This document shows, piece after piece, positions 1-6,279 of a DNA stretch of 9,071 nucleotides. Every line of letters starts with the position of its first letter. Position 1 is the first letter of the stretch. The notes under the pieces were generated by a model. It searched no databases. It was not told the origin of the DNA and was given only the letters and a program-made list of their open reading frames with translations. Both the position numbers and the translations under genes were made by a program. Origin of the DNA: an uncultured Arenimonas sp. (GTDB lineage: Bacteria > Pseudomonadota > Gammaproteobacteria > Xanthomonadales > Xanthomonadaceae); assembly GCA_946480565.1 (NCBI GenBank), contig CAMLKR010000089.1:1-9071 (forward strand). The letters are read 5' to 3'.

Positions 1-1559
1 GCCACCGTCAGCGCCTGGTCGCGGAACAGCTGGCCGGCGATGCCCTGCACGAATACCAGCGGCAGGAATACCGCGATCGTGGTCAGGGTCGAGGCGACCA
101 CCGCCATGCTCACTTCGCGGGTACCGGCGATGGCCGCCTCCAGCACGCCCAGGCCGCGTTCGCGCGCCTTGGCGATGCTCTCCAGCACCACGATCGAGTC
201 GTCCACCACCAGGCCGGTCGCCAGCGCCAGACCGCCCAGCGACATCACGTTCAGGCTCAGGTTGAACTGGTCCATGAAGAAGAAGGTGGCGATCAGCGAG
301 ATCGGCAGCGACAGCGAAATGACGAAGGTGCTCCAGCCGTCGCGCAGGAAGAAGAAGATGATCAGGATGGCCAGCAGGCCGCCGAACACCGCGTCGAACT
401 GCACGCCGCTGATGGCGCTTTCGATGAACACCGACTGGTCGTCCACCGTGCGCAGCTCGGCATCGGCCGGGATCTGGCTGCGGATGCGCTCGATCGTCGC
501 CTTGACCGCGTCGGCCACGGTGACGGTGTTGGCGTCGCCTTCCTTGTAGATGGCCAGTTCGACCGCCTCGCGGCCGTCGAGGCGGATGATGGCCTCGCGC
601 TCCTTGAAACCCTGGACCACGGTGGCGATGTCGCGCAGGCGGATCGCCTGGCCGCCGCCGGGCGCGTTGCCGGCGCCCGACGCGGCGCTCTGGGCACTGG
701 CCGACGCCGCCAGGGCCTCGGCCGAGCCGGTCAGGGCCGCCACGCGTGCCGCCGCGGCCGCGGCTTCCTGCGCGGCGCTGTTGCCGCCGCCGCCGGTGCG
801 CGCGGTGATCAGCAGGTCCCGCATCTGCTCGACGTCGGAGAACTGGTTGATGGTGCGGACCAGGTAGCGCTGGCTGCCGTCCTCGATGCGGCCGCCGGAG
901 ATGTTCACGTTCTCGGCTTTCAGACGGTCGATGACGGTGCCGATGCCCAGGTTGAGCTGGGCCAGCTTCTGCTGGTCGATGTGGACCTGGATCTCGTCCT
1001 CAAGACCGCCGGAGACCTTGACCGCCGCCACGCCCTCGACCGGTTCGAGCAGCTTCTTGAGCTCGTCGTCGGCGAAGCGGCGCAGGCGCACCAGCTCGGC
1101 GTTGGCGTCGGCGGCGCCGGCTGTTTCGCTGGCCGACAGGGTCAGGCGGACGATGGGTTCGGTGGTCGGGTCGAAGCGCAGCAGCACCGGCTGCTTGGCC
1201 TCCAGCGGCAGCCGCAGCGACTCGAGCTTGTCGCGTACCTCCAGGCTGGCCCGGTCCATGTCGGTGCCCCAGGCGAACTCGAGCACGACGTCGCTCTGGC
1301 CGGTGCGCGACACGGACTTGAGCTTGCGCAGCCCCTTCACCACGCCGACGGCTTCTTCCACCGGCTCGCTGATCAGGGTTTCGATTTCAGACGGCGCCGC
1401 ACCGGTGTATTCGGTGCGCACGGTCAGGGTGGGATAACTCAGGTCGGGCAGCAGGTTGACCGGAAGCGACGACAGGCCGATCGCGCCGAACAGCACGAAG
1501 GTCAGCGTCACCATCAGCACGGTGACGCGCCGACGGACGGAGAACTCGACGAGGTTCAT
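1..1559 (-). CDS. RND efflux transporter inner-membrane permease (AcrB/HAE-type), N-terminal part, cut by the window edge
   Basis: This is the inner-membrane, proton-driven pump of a tripartite RND exporter. Only the first 519 codons lie in the window. Translation starts MNLVEFSVRRR, followed by a first membrane helix at about residues 11-30 and the family hallmark LPVNLLPDLSYPTLTVRTEYTGAAPSEIE. The first porter domain follows, then membrane helices from about residue 385. The helix-4 signature GLVVDDSIVVLE carries the two proton-relay aspartates at 453 and 454 (AcrB D407/D408). The offset of 46 against AcrB is accounted for by an Ala/Gly/Ser-rich insert at residues 256-303 (bases 651-794). 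The start ATG at 1559 overlaps the adaptor stop codon by one base (TGATG), so the two genes are translationally coupled. The substrate cannot be read from this part; the second half, with the other charged relay residues, is outside the window. Family assignment is firm, drug versus other substrate is open. Confidence 0.95.
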   Translation of the reverse strand, partial: MNLVEFSVRRRVTVLMVTLTFVLFGAIGLSSLPVNLLPDLSYPTLTVRTEYTGAAPSEIETLISEPVEEAVGVVKGLRKLKSVSRTGQSDVVLEFAWGTDMDRASLEVRDKLESLRLPLEAKQPVLLRFDPTTEPIVRLTLSASETAGAADANAELVRLRRFADDELKKLLEPVEGVAAVKVSGGLEDEIQVHIDQQKLAQLNLGIGTVIDRLKAENVNISGGRIEDGSQRYLVRTINQFSDVEQMRDLLITARTGGGGNSAAQEAAAAAARVAALTGSAEALAASASAQSAASGAGNAPGGGQAIRLRDIATVVQGFKEREAIIRLDGREAVELAIYKEGDANTVTVADAVKATIERIRSQIPADAELRTVDDQSVFIESAISGVQFDAVFGGLLAILIIFFFLRDGWSTFVISLSLPISLIATFFFMDQFNLSLNVMSLGGLALATGLVVDDSIVVLESIAKARERGLGVLEAAIAGTREVSMAVVASTLTTIAVFLPLVFVQGIAGQLFRDQALTV

Positions 1560-2746
1560 CAGTTGGACGTCCCTTTGCCGGCCTGCGCCACCTGGGCGAC
1601 ATCGGTGTCCACGGCTCCGCCGGCCGGCGGGTTAAGCACCTCCACCGAGGCGCCGTCGCGCAGGGTGATCTTGCCGGCGGTCACGACCTGCTCGCCTTCG
1701 GCCAGGCCCTTGCGCACTTCCACCAATTCACCGCTCATGTGGCCGACTTCGATCGGCACGCGCACGGCCTTGGCCTCGCGCACGGCGAACACCGCAGTCT
1801 CGCCGGCGTCCTCGAGCAAGGCCGAGCGCGGCACGGTCAGGGCATCGGCGCGCTGGTCGTAGACCACCTCGATGCGGCCGAACATGCCCGGCCGCAGGCC
1901 TTCGCCGCCCTTGAAGGCGGTGACCACGCGGAAGGTGCCGCTGCCGCCATCCACGACCGGGCTGACGCGGTCGATGATGCCCGTGAACACCTTGCCCGGC
2001 ATCGCGTCGGCGACCATGTTCACCGCCAGGCCCGGCTTCATCGTCGCCAGGTCGCGCTCGGGCACGTTCAGCACGGCCTCAAGGCGCGAATCGTCGACGA
2101 TGCGGAACAGGGAGGAGTTGAGCTGGATCAGGTTGCCCGGCTTCACCGCGCGCTGGGCGATGACGCCGTCGATGGGCGCGACGATGTTCGTGTAGGACAG
2201 CTCGAGCTGGGCCAGTTCGTAGGCGGCGCGCGCGGCTTCCAGGTCGTAGCGGATCTGGTCGCTGGCCTCGGCGCTGACCAGCTTGGAGGCCAGCAGCTCC
2301 TGCGAGCGGCGGTAGTTGTTCTCGAGCTTGCGCACCGTGGCGCGGGCGCGCTCCATCTCCAGGCGCGGACGGTCGGGGTCGATTCGCGCCAGCACCTGGC
2401 CGGCCTTCACCTGGTCACCCTCCTCGGCCAGCAGCTGCAGCAGCACGCCCGAGGTCTTGGCCACCACCTGGGCTTCGCCCGGGGCCTCGAGGTTCGCAGT
2501 GCCGGCGTAGCTGGCCGAGATCGGCCGCTTGGCCACCGCGGCGACCTCGACCGGCACGGCCTCTACCTTCTTCTCGCCTGGCTTGCCGTCCTTGCCTTCT
2601 TCCTTCTTGTCCGCGGCCTCCGCGGTCTTGTCGGCATCGGCCTCGCCTTCGGGGGCCTGGCCGCCGCAACCCGCCAGGGCCAGGGAGATCGCCAGGGCCA
2701 GGAGGGCGGCGGCGCGGAGCTTCGGGGAACGGCTGGAGGTCTTCAT
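1559..2746 (-). CDS. RND efflux periplasmic adaptor (membrane fusion protein), lipoprotein
   Basis: This 395-residue protein links the inner-membrane RND pump to an outer-membrane channel. The N-terminus has basic residues, a hydrophobic stretch (about 11-26) and a lipobox LAGC with the lipidated cysteine at 27, so it should be anchored to the inner membrane and periplasmic. A Lys/Glu/Asp-rich tether (about 31-62) follows. The two half-lipoyl motifs are at about 88-122 and 184-216, flanking a helical hairpin (about 126-182) that would contact the channel. The beta-barrel and membrane-proximal domains occupy about 217-372. The short C-terminal tail is Ala/Gly-rich. Length is normal for AcrA/MexA-type adaptors. 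It is the first gene of a two-gene operon with the permease; no outer-membrane factor is visible, though one could lie beyond the left edge. The ATG at 2746 is chosen because it gives a complete signal peptide; the ribosome binding site is weak. Confidence 0.95.
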   Translation of the reverse strand: MKTSSRSPKLRAAALLALAISLALAGCGGQAPEGEADADKTAEAADKKEEGKDGKPGEKKVEAVPVEVAAVAKRPISASYAGTANLEAPGEAQVVAKTSGVLLQLLAEEGDQVKAGQVLARIDPDRPRLEMERARATVRKLENNYRRSQELLASKLVSAEASDQIRYDLEAARAAYELAQLELSYTNIVAPIDGVIAQRAVKPGNLIQLNSSLFRIVDDSRLEAVLNVPERDLATMKPGLAVNMVADAMPGKVFTGIIDRVSPVVDGGSGTFRVVTAFKGGEGLRPGMFGRIEVVYDQRADALTVPRSALLEDAGETAVFAVREAKAVRVPIEVGHMSGELVEVRKGLAEGEQVVTAGKITLRDGASVEVLNPPAGGAVDTDVAQVAQAGKGTSN

Positions 2747-2776
2747 GGGTCTCGGCTTTGGCGGGGGTGTTGTAGT

Positions 2777-2805
2777 TGAATAGAACAGTACAGGAGGGTC
2801 GTGAA
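2777..2805 (-). promoter_or_regulatory. Possible promoter of the RND efflux operon
   Basis: On the minus strand TTCACG (2800-2805) and TATTCA (2777-2782) are separated by 17 bases, placing a start site about 24 nt before the adaptor ATG. The match to consensus is moderate. An imperfect dyad (TGTA-GTT at 2771-2777 against AAC-AG-TACA at 2784-2792) overlaps the -10 and could be an operator. No regulator gene is next to it, so this is only suggestive. Confidence 0.25.
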
Positions 2806-2897
2806 GACACGCATATGCCGGAAGTCTGGATGCCCAACGGTGACAGGCCGTCGCGATCCGGATGACAACCCCCTGTCCGGGCTTCGGATGCTGCGGC

Positions 2898-2903
2898 TAT
2901 AAT
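2898..2903 (+). promoter_or_regulatory. -10 element (TATAAT) ahead of the cytochrome pair
   Basis: A perfect TATAAT sits in otherwise GC-rich DNA 49 bases before the first cytochrome start. No good -35 is found at 16-18 bp; the nearest TTGACA-like hexamer (ATGACA, 2862-2867) is about 30 bp away, so either the -35 is weak or an activator is used. The rest of the 2747-2952 spacer holds no gene that I can see. Confidence 0.45.
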
Positions 2904-2952
2904 TTCGGTTTAACGCTGTCCGCCCGACCCTCAAGCGAGCCGGAAACCCCTG

Positions 2953-3279
2953 ATGAAGCGAATCCTGTTGTCCGCCGCGAGCCTCGCGCTCGCCTTCGCC
3001 GCCCTGCCCGTCGCCGCCAAGGGCGACGCCGAGAAGGGCAAGGCCCTGTTCTACACCTGCACGGGCTGCCACGGCATCGCCGACTACAAGAACGCCTACC
3101 CGACCTACCGTGTGCCCAAGGTCGGCGGCCAGAACGAGCAGTACCTGGTCGCCGCGCTGACCGGTTACAAGAACGGCGAGCGCAAGCACCCGACCATGCA
3201 GGCCCAGGCCGAGTCCTTCTCCGAACAGGAGATCGCGGACATCGCCGCCTACCTGTCCAGCCTGAAGCCGGCCAAGTGA
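2953..3279 (+). CDS. Small mono-haem c-type cytochrome (class I, c553/c4-half type), periplasmic
   Basis: This is a 108-residue electron carrier. It has a Sec signal peptide (MKRILLSAASLALAF..., cleavage probably after AA near residue 22). The single haem-attachment motif is CTGCH (C36, C39, H40), and M82 in HPTMQ is the likely sixth iron ligand. The pattern GGQNEQYLVAALTGYKNGERKHPTM and the C-terminal EQEIADIAAYLSSL helix are typical of class I cytochromes related to one half of dihaem cytochrome c4. It acts in the periplasm after haem is attached by the Ccm/Ccs machinery, donating to or accepting from respiratory partners that cannot be named here. It is followed after seven bases by a second cytochrome of the same type, so the two are one operon. 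The ATG at 2953 is the only start that gives a proper signal peptide; its ribosome binding site is poor. Confidence 0.93.
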   Translation: MKRILLSAASLALAFAALPVAAKGDAEKGKALFYTCTGCHGIADYKNAYPTYRVPKVGGQNEQYLVAALTGYKNGERKHPTMQAQAESFSEQEIADIAAYLSSLKPAK

Positions 3280-3286
3280 GGGCCTG

Positions 3287-3640
3287 ATGACCATGCTCCG
3301 TATCGCCACCGCCCTCGCCCTGATCACCCTCGCCGCCCCGGCGCTGGCCGCCGGCCCCAAGGGCGACCCCGTCGCCGGCGCCGAGAAGGCCAAGACCTGC
3401 GCGTCCTGCCACGGCGCCACCGGCAACGAAAGCCTGGATGGGACCTATCCCAAGCTGGCCGGCCAGTACCCGGAATACCTGGCCAAGGCCCTGCACGACT
3501 ACAAGTCGGGCGAGCGCAAGAACGCCATCATGGCCGGCTTCGCCGCGGGCCTGAGCGACGAGGACATCGACGACCTGTCGGCCTACTACGCCAGCCAGGC
3601 GGGCGACCTGCACGACCTGAGCAAGCTCGACGAACGCTGA
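3287..3640 (+). CDS. Second small mono-haem c-type cytochrome (class I), periplasmic
   Basis: This 117-residue protein has a signal peptide (MTMLRIATALALITLAAPALAA, cleavage near residue 22), a haem motif CASCH (C38, C41, H42) and a probable Met ligand M82 (NAIMAGF). The frame GQYPEYLAKALHDYKSGERKNAIM parallels the upstream gene's GQNEQYLVAALTGYKNGERKHPTM, which indicates that the pair arose by duplication. It extends about ten residues further at the C-terminus (QAGDLHDLSKLDER). A GAGGG sequence overlapping the end of the first cytochrome gene can act as ribosome binding site. An alternative ATG two codons downstream (3293) would also keep the signal peptide. The two proteins together resemble a cytochrome c4 split into separate chains. 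A hairpin terminator follows 28 bases after the stop. Confidence 0.93.
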   Translation: MTMLRIATALALITLAAPALAAGPKGDPVAGAEKAKTCASCHGATGNESLDGTYPKLAGQYPEYLAKALHDYKSGERKNAIMAGFAAGLSDEDIDDLSAYYASQAGDLHDLSKLDER

Positions 3641-3668
3641 TCGTCCGCTCGCATCGCAGGCGTTGAAG

Positions 3669-3692
3669 ACAAGGCCCCGCAAGGGGCCTTGT
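3669..3692. terminator. Bidirectional hairpin terminator between convergent genes
   Basis: A perfect 10-bp stem (ACAAGGCCCC / GGGGCCTTGT) closed by a GCAA (GNRA) tetraloop. On the plus strand it is followed by TTCATTT, a short T-rich tail suited to ending the cytochrome operon. The hairpin abuts the TGA of the minus-strand gene (3693-3695), so it probably ends that transcript too, although the minus-strand tail (CTTC) is poorer. Confidence 0.8.
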
Positions 3693-5120
3693 TCATTTGA
3701 TCGGCACCGCGGTCGACTTGGCCAGCGGCTTGCGGCACTGCGCCTCGTAAAGGTCGCGCGTGTGGCGCCAGACGTCCTGGCTGGTGGCACCGACGATGCG
3801 ATCCCACCAGGCCTGGCACTGCTTGTCCTCTTCGGGGTCGAGCGTATCCGGGTCGTCGGTCTCGACCACGTAGCCGTCGTTGTTGTTGCGGATGCCGCAG
3901 CCACCGCCCGCCGCCAGGATCGACACCGTGCACACCAGCTTGGAGCCGGGGCTGCCGGGGATCGGGATCTCGATGCTCTTGGTCGTCTTCTTCACTGCCT
4001 CCTCCAACAGCGAGGTCAGCACGTCCTTGTTCGGCTTCCAGTACTGGTCGAAGCGGGTTTCCTGGTAGACCAGGGCCGGCTGGCGCTTCATGAAGGTGCC
4101 CGACTCCTCCAGGCCCGGCATCTGGAAACCGAACTGGCGATCGCTGCTGGTCGGGTCGGCCAGTCCGCGCTTGACGTCCTCGGGCAGGTCGAGCGAACCG
4201 TCGGCGCGATACAGCTGCAGGCCGCCGGTCGAGGGACGCGCGATCGGCGACAGCTCGACGGCCTGCATCGTGCGCGGACCGGAGGGGGGCGGCGACGCGG
4301 CGATCGGGGCCGACGGCGGCGGCAAGCCGGTCGAAGCTTCCGGCAGCGGCTCGGGTTCGGGTTCCGGCACGTCGCCCAGGACCACCTCGGGCTTCAGCTT
4401 TTTCTTCTTCGGCGTTTCGGTCGGCAGCGGCAGAGGCTCGGGCGGCGCGCTGACGGCCAGGCGCTGGGGGGCCTGCGTTGGCAGGTCCACTGGCGCGGGT
4501 GCAGGCGCGACCTCGATCTGGATCTTCGGGGCCGTAGCGACGAGGCGCTCGGGTTCGGGCTCGGCCACCGGCAGGATGACCAGCTGCGGCTCGGGCACGT
4601 CCAGGGTGACGGGCTCGGGTTCTGGCGCAGGTTCGGGCTCGACCTCGGGTTCGGCCGGGGGCGTGGGTTCCTCGACCGGCGGGGTTTCCGGCTCGGGCTC
4701 GGGCTCGGGCTCCGGTTCGGGTTCGGACTCCGGTTCCGGTTCGACCGGGGCCGGCTCAGGCTCTTCGGGAACCGGCTCGGGTTCGGGTTCGGGTTCGGGT
4801 TCGGGTTCGGGTTCGGGCTCCGGCGGCGGTACCGGTTCTGGCTCGGGTTCGGGTTCGGGCAGCGGCTCTGGCTCGGGCGGCGGGTCCAGGAAGACCAGGG
4901 TCGTGATCCGGTCGCGCTCCGGCGGCGTCACGCTGAAGGTGCTGTTGTCGAACACCCAGTACGCGAGCATGTGCCCGCCCAGCACGAGCATCAGCACACC
5001 GACCCGCAGACGGACCGGCAGCGGCTCCGAGCGCGTCGAGAACGAGCGCCAGCGCCATCGGTACCCGGCCTCGTTGAGTGCCTGTGCCGGATCGAAGTCG
5101 TGGTTTTCGCTCACGGGCAC
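3693..5120 (-). CDS. Uncharacterised inner-membrane protein with Glu-Pro repeat and four-cysteine C-terminal domain (TonB-like layout)
   Basis: Function not recognised. The 475 residues divide into a short cytoplasmic head (1-38), one membrane helix (about 39-57, [18 protein letters not shown]), and a long Pro/Glu-rich stretch (about 80-190) dominated by EP dipeptides. A Pro/Ala linker with a lysine cluster (PKKKKLKPE, 237-245) follows, then a second short EP run (252-258) and a compact C-terminal region (about 300-475) with cysteines at 397, 408, 435 and 462. The order helix, EP repeat, Lys-Pro, globular end recalls TonB, whose EP/KP rod spans the periplasm. The C-terminal sequence does not look like the TonB fold, and no exbB/exbD or receptor gene is nearby. 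The four cysteines would fit two periplasmic disulfides. The start is GTG at 5120, with another GTG at codon 3; neither has a clear ribosome binding site. It lies 82 bp downstream of nfuA on the same strand and could be co-transcribed. Confidence 0.88.
   Translation of the reverse strand: MPVSENHDFDPAQALNEAGYRWRWRSFSTRSEPLPVRLRVGVLMLVLGGHMLAYWVFDNSTFSVTPPERDRITTLVFLDPPPEPEPLPEPEPEPEPVPPPEPEPEPEPEPEPEPEPVPEEPEPAPVEPEPESEPEPEPEPEPEPETPPVEEPTPPAEPEVEPEPAPEPEPVTLDVPEPQLVILPVAEPEPERLVATAPKIQIEVAPAPAPVDLPTQAPQRLAVSAPPEPLPLPTETPKKKKLKPEVVLGDVPEPEPEPLPEASTGLPPPSAPIAASPPPSGPRTMQAVELSPIARPSTGGLQLYRADGSLDLPEDVKRGLADPTSSDRQFGFQMPGLEESGTFMKRQPALVYQETRFDQYWKPNKDVLTSLLEEAVKKTTKSIEIPIPGSPGSKLVCTVSILAAGGGCGIRNNNDGYVVETDDPDTLDPEEDKQCQAWWDRIVGATSQDVWRHTRDLYEAQCRKPLAKSTAVPIK
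4551..4883. repeat. Hexanucleotide-rich block encoding the EP dipeptide array, with a perfect (GGGTTC)6 core at 4779-4814
   Basis: The block is built of degenerate six-base units (GGGTTC, GGCTCG, GGTTCC and variants on the plus strand), each encoding one Glu-Pro pair on the minus strand. Six identical GGGTTC units run without interruption from 4779 to 4814 and are followed by another GGG (4815-4817). A shorter run lies at 4843-4859. Because the unit is six bases, gain or loss keeps the frame and only lengthens or shortens the rod. On the plus (template) strand the G3N3 pattern can fold into a G-quadruplex. Confidence 0.85.
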
Positions 5121-5202
5121 CGCGGATGTGGGAAGGGCCGCGAGAGAGTAACGGCCTCCCCCGGAAAGAATCGGTTAAGCGGCCCTCGCCTGCCGGCGCC
5201 GT

Positions 5203-5790
5203 TCAGCCGCGGGCAATGTAGGGCGCGCTGCCGGTGCTGTGGTCGGTGGCGTCGCGCACGGCGGTCACTTCCGGGAATTTCGCCATCATCGACTTCTCGA
5301 TGCCCTGCTTCAGCGTCACGTCGGCCATGCCGCAGCCATGGCAGCCGCCGCCGAAGCGCAGGTAGACCACGCCATCGGCGCCGATCGAGTCCAGCGCCAC
5401 CCGGCCCTTGTGCGAGGCCAGCTGCGGATTGATCTCCGACTCGATCATCCACTGCACCCGCTCGACCAGCGAGGCGTCGCCGGCCGGCTGGTCGCCCTTG
5501 ATGCGCGGCGCCTTGATGGTGAGCTGGCCGCCGGTGGCGTTGTTGACGAAATCGATGTCGGCCGAGTCCAGGTAGGGCGCACTGGGCGCGTCCACATAAA
5601 GCGTGAAGCCCTCGCACTCCACCGCCCACTCGTCGCCCAGCAGGTCGCCGTGTTCGGCAAACTCCAGGCGCGCGTCGGCGCGCGGCGTGCCCGGGTTCAC
5701 GGCGGACAGGCGGATGCCCACGGCGTCGCCGCCCTGGGACTGCAGCAGGCGCTGGAAATAGGCCTGCGCGGATTCGGAGATGTTGATCAT
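5203..5790 (-). CDS. nfuA: Fe/S biogenesis protein NfuA
   Basis: This 195-residue cytoplasmic iron-sulfur carrier receives [4Fe-4S] clusters from scaffold proteins and passes them to apo-enzymes. The N-terminal part (about 1-98) is the degenerate A-type (IscA-like) domain, recognisable from [16 protein letters not shown] and [10 protein letters not shown], and lacks the A-type cysteine triad. The C-terminal Nfu domain (about 105-195) has [22 protein letters not shown] and the cluster-binding CHGC (C150, C153) within [21 protein letters not shown]. Length and order match E. coli NfuA. The start is ATG at 5790, giving the conserved MINIS; an in-frame ATG three codons upstream (5799) would add MRA and is less likely. 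No good Shine-Dalgarno sequence precedes it, in keeping with a leaderless or near-leaderless message. The EP-repeat gene follows on the same strand and phhB is divergent. Confidence 0.96.
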   Translation of the reverse strand: MINISESAQAYFQRLLQSQGGDAVGIRLSAVNPGTPRADARLEFAEHGDLLGDEWAVECEGFTLYVDAPSAPYLDSADIDFVNNATGGQLTIKAPRIKGDQPAGDASLVERVQWMIESEINPQLASHKGRVALDSIGADGVVYLRFGGGCHGCGMADVTLKQGIEKSMMAKFPEVTAVRDATDHSTGSAPYIARG

Positions 5791-5797
5791 GGCGCGC

Positions 5798-5803
5798 ATT
5801 GTA
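5798..5803 (-). promoter_or_regulatory. Candidate -10 element (TACAAT) for nfuA
   Basis: On the minus strand TACAAT lies seven bases before the nfuA ATG, so a start site about seven bases downstream would fall at or next to the start codon. The best -35 candidate, TTGGGG, gives a long 20-bp spacer. The position predicts a leaderless or very short leader transcript. Confidence 0.35.
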
Positions 5804-5814
5804 GACCCGCAGCC

Positions 5815-5820
5815 TATACT
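5815..5820 (+). promoter_or_regulatory. Candidate -10 element (TATACT) for phhB
   Basis: TATACT lies 27 bases before the phhB ATG, which would give a leader of about 20 nt. There is no convincing -35. It is only 11 bp from the divergent nfuA -10, so polymerase binding at one promoter should hinder the other. Confidence 0.4.
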
Positions 5821-5847
5821 TTCCCCCAACCGCCACGGAACGCTGTC

Positions 5848-6183
5848 ATGACCTCGATCAATGAACTCGCCTCGCGCCGCTGCCAGCCCCTGAAGGGCGC
5901 CGAAAACCAACTGTCGGAGGAGATGGTGGCACGCTACCTGGACGCCCTGCCCGGCTGGGACCTGGTCGAGGATGGCGCCGCCATCCGCAAGACCTTCCGC
6001 TTCCCCGACTATTATCGGACGATGGCATTCGTGAACGCCCTGGCCTACGTCGCCCATGCCCAGGACCACCACCCCGACCTCGGCGTGCACTACGACCGCG
6101 CGGTCGTGCGCTATTCCACCCACGACGTCGGCGGGCTGAGCGAAAACGACTTCATCTGCGCCGCCAAGGCCGAACAACTCTGA
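5848..6183 (+). CDS. phhB: 4a-hydroxytetrahydrobiopterin dehydratase (pterin-4a-carbinolamine dehydratase, PhhB/PCD)
   Basis: This 111-residue cytoplasmic enzyme dehydrates the 4a-carbinolamine pterin formed by aromatic amino acid hydroxylases and so recycles the pterin cofactor. The family signature is complete: [29 protein letters not shown], with the active-site HHP at 74-76, THxxGGL at 91-97, and the preceding helix [13 protein letters not shown]. Length is normal. The open frame extends far upstream (to about 5239) but that part is antisense to nfuA. The ATG at 5848 gives the expected family length and follows a plausible promoter. No phenylalanine hydroxylase (phhA) gene is adjacent, so the partner must lie elsewhere or the protein may serve a different pterin. 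The stop codon is followed at once by the inverted-repeat element at 6190. Confidence 0.95.
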   Translation: MTSINELASRRCQPLKGAENQLSEEMVARYLDALPGWDLVEDGAAIRKTFRFPDYYRTMAFVNALAYVAHAQDHHPDLGVHYDRAVVRYSTHDVGGLSENDFICAAKAEQL

Positions 6184-6189
6184 AACCCT

Positions 6190-6270
6190 GAAATCCGGGG
6201 TCAGAGTGCATTTATCTATGCCAGATCCTCGCTGGCGCCCGAATATAAATGCACTCTGACCCCGGATTTC
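6190..6270. repeat. REP/REPIN-like inverted repeat (perfect 26-bp arms) between convergent genes
   Basis: The arms at 6190-6215 and 6245-6270 are perfect reverse complements over 26 bases, each containing GGGGTCAGAGTGCATTT, and enclose a 29-base centre. The centre itself holds a small hairpin (GCCAG 6220-6224 / CTGGC 6232-6236), so the whole unit can fold into one long hairpin. The arm sequence resembles repeat units that I recall flanking REP-associated tyrosine (Y1) transposases in proteobacteria; no transposase is encoded here. It fills the gap between the phhB and rluC stops and may also block read-through, although it lacks a T-tract. Confidence 0.85.
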
Positions 6271-6279
6271 CCGGATTTC
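6262..6279. repeat. 9-bp tandem duplication (CCGGATTTC x2) at the right end of the inverted repeat
   Basis: CCGGATTTC occurs twice back to back (6262-6270 and 6271-6279). The second copy overlaps the first two bases of the rluC stop codon (6278-6280, read on the minus strand). The left flank CTGAAATCCGGG (6188-6199) can pair with CCCGGATTTCAG (6270-6281) as an alternative base to the stem. This may be an insertion scar or slipped duplication of the arm tip. Confidence 0.7.

Noticed and set aside
1739..2779. 346-codon plus-strand frame opposite the adaptor gene
   Set aside because: Antisense shadow rich in His/Leu/Gly/Ala/Arg; the minus strand encodes a complete membrane fusion lipoprotein.
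4779..4817. The short regular repeats considered as a CRISPR array
   Set aside because: Units are six bases without spacers and encode Glu-Pro in frame.
4090..5151. Gly-Ser repeat open frame on the plus strand (GSGSGSG)
   Set aside because: It is another reading of the same hexanucleotide block. The minus-strand frame has a membrane helix, a structured C-terminal domain with cysteines and a sensible gene context.
5127..5161. Imperfect hairpin (GGCCG/CGGCC stem) just upstream of the EP-repeat gene, considered as a terminator after nfuA
   Set aside because: The stem is short with a bulge and mismatch, no T-tract follows, and it lies too close to the GTG start to judge; transcription from nfuA may pass through.
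3663..5432. 589-codon open frame on the plus strand opposite the EP-repeat gene
   Set aside because: Its Gly/Phe/Arg repeats are only the complement of the Glu-Pro hexamers, and it runs through the terminator and into nfuA antisense.
5239..5847. N-terminal extension of phhB (frame open back to 5239)
   Set aside because: The extension is antisense to conserved nfuA codons and has no family resemblance; the 111-residue form starting at 5848 has the normal length.
5791..6177. N-terminal extension of nfuA (frame open back to 6177)
   Set aside because: The extension is antisense to phhB. The conserved MINIS start is at 5790.
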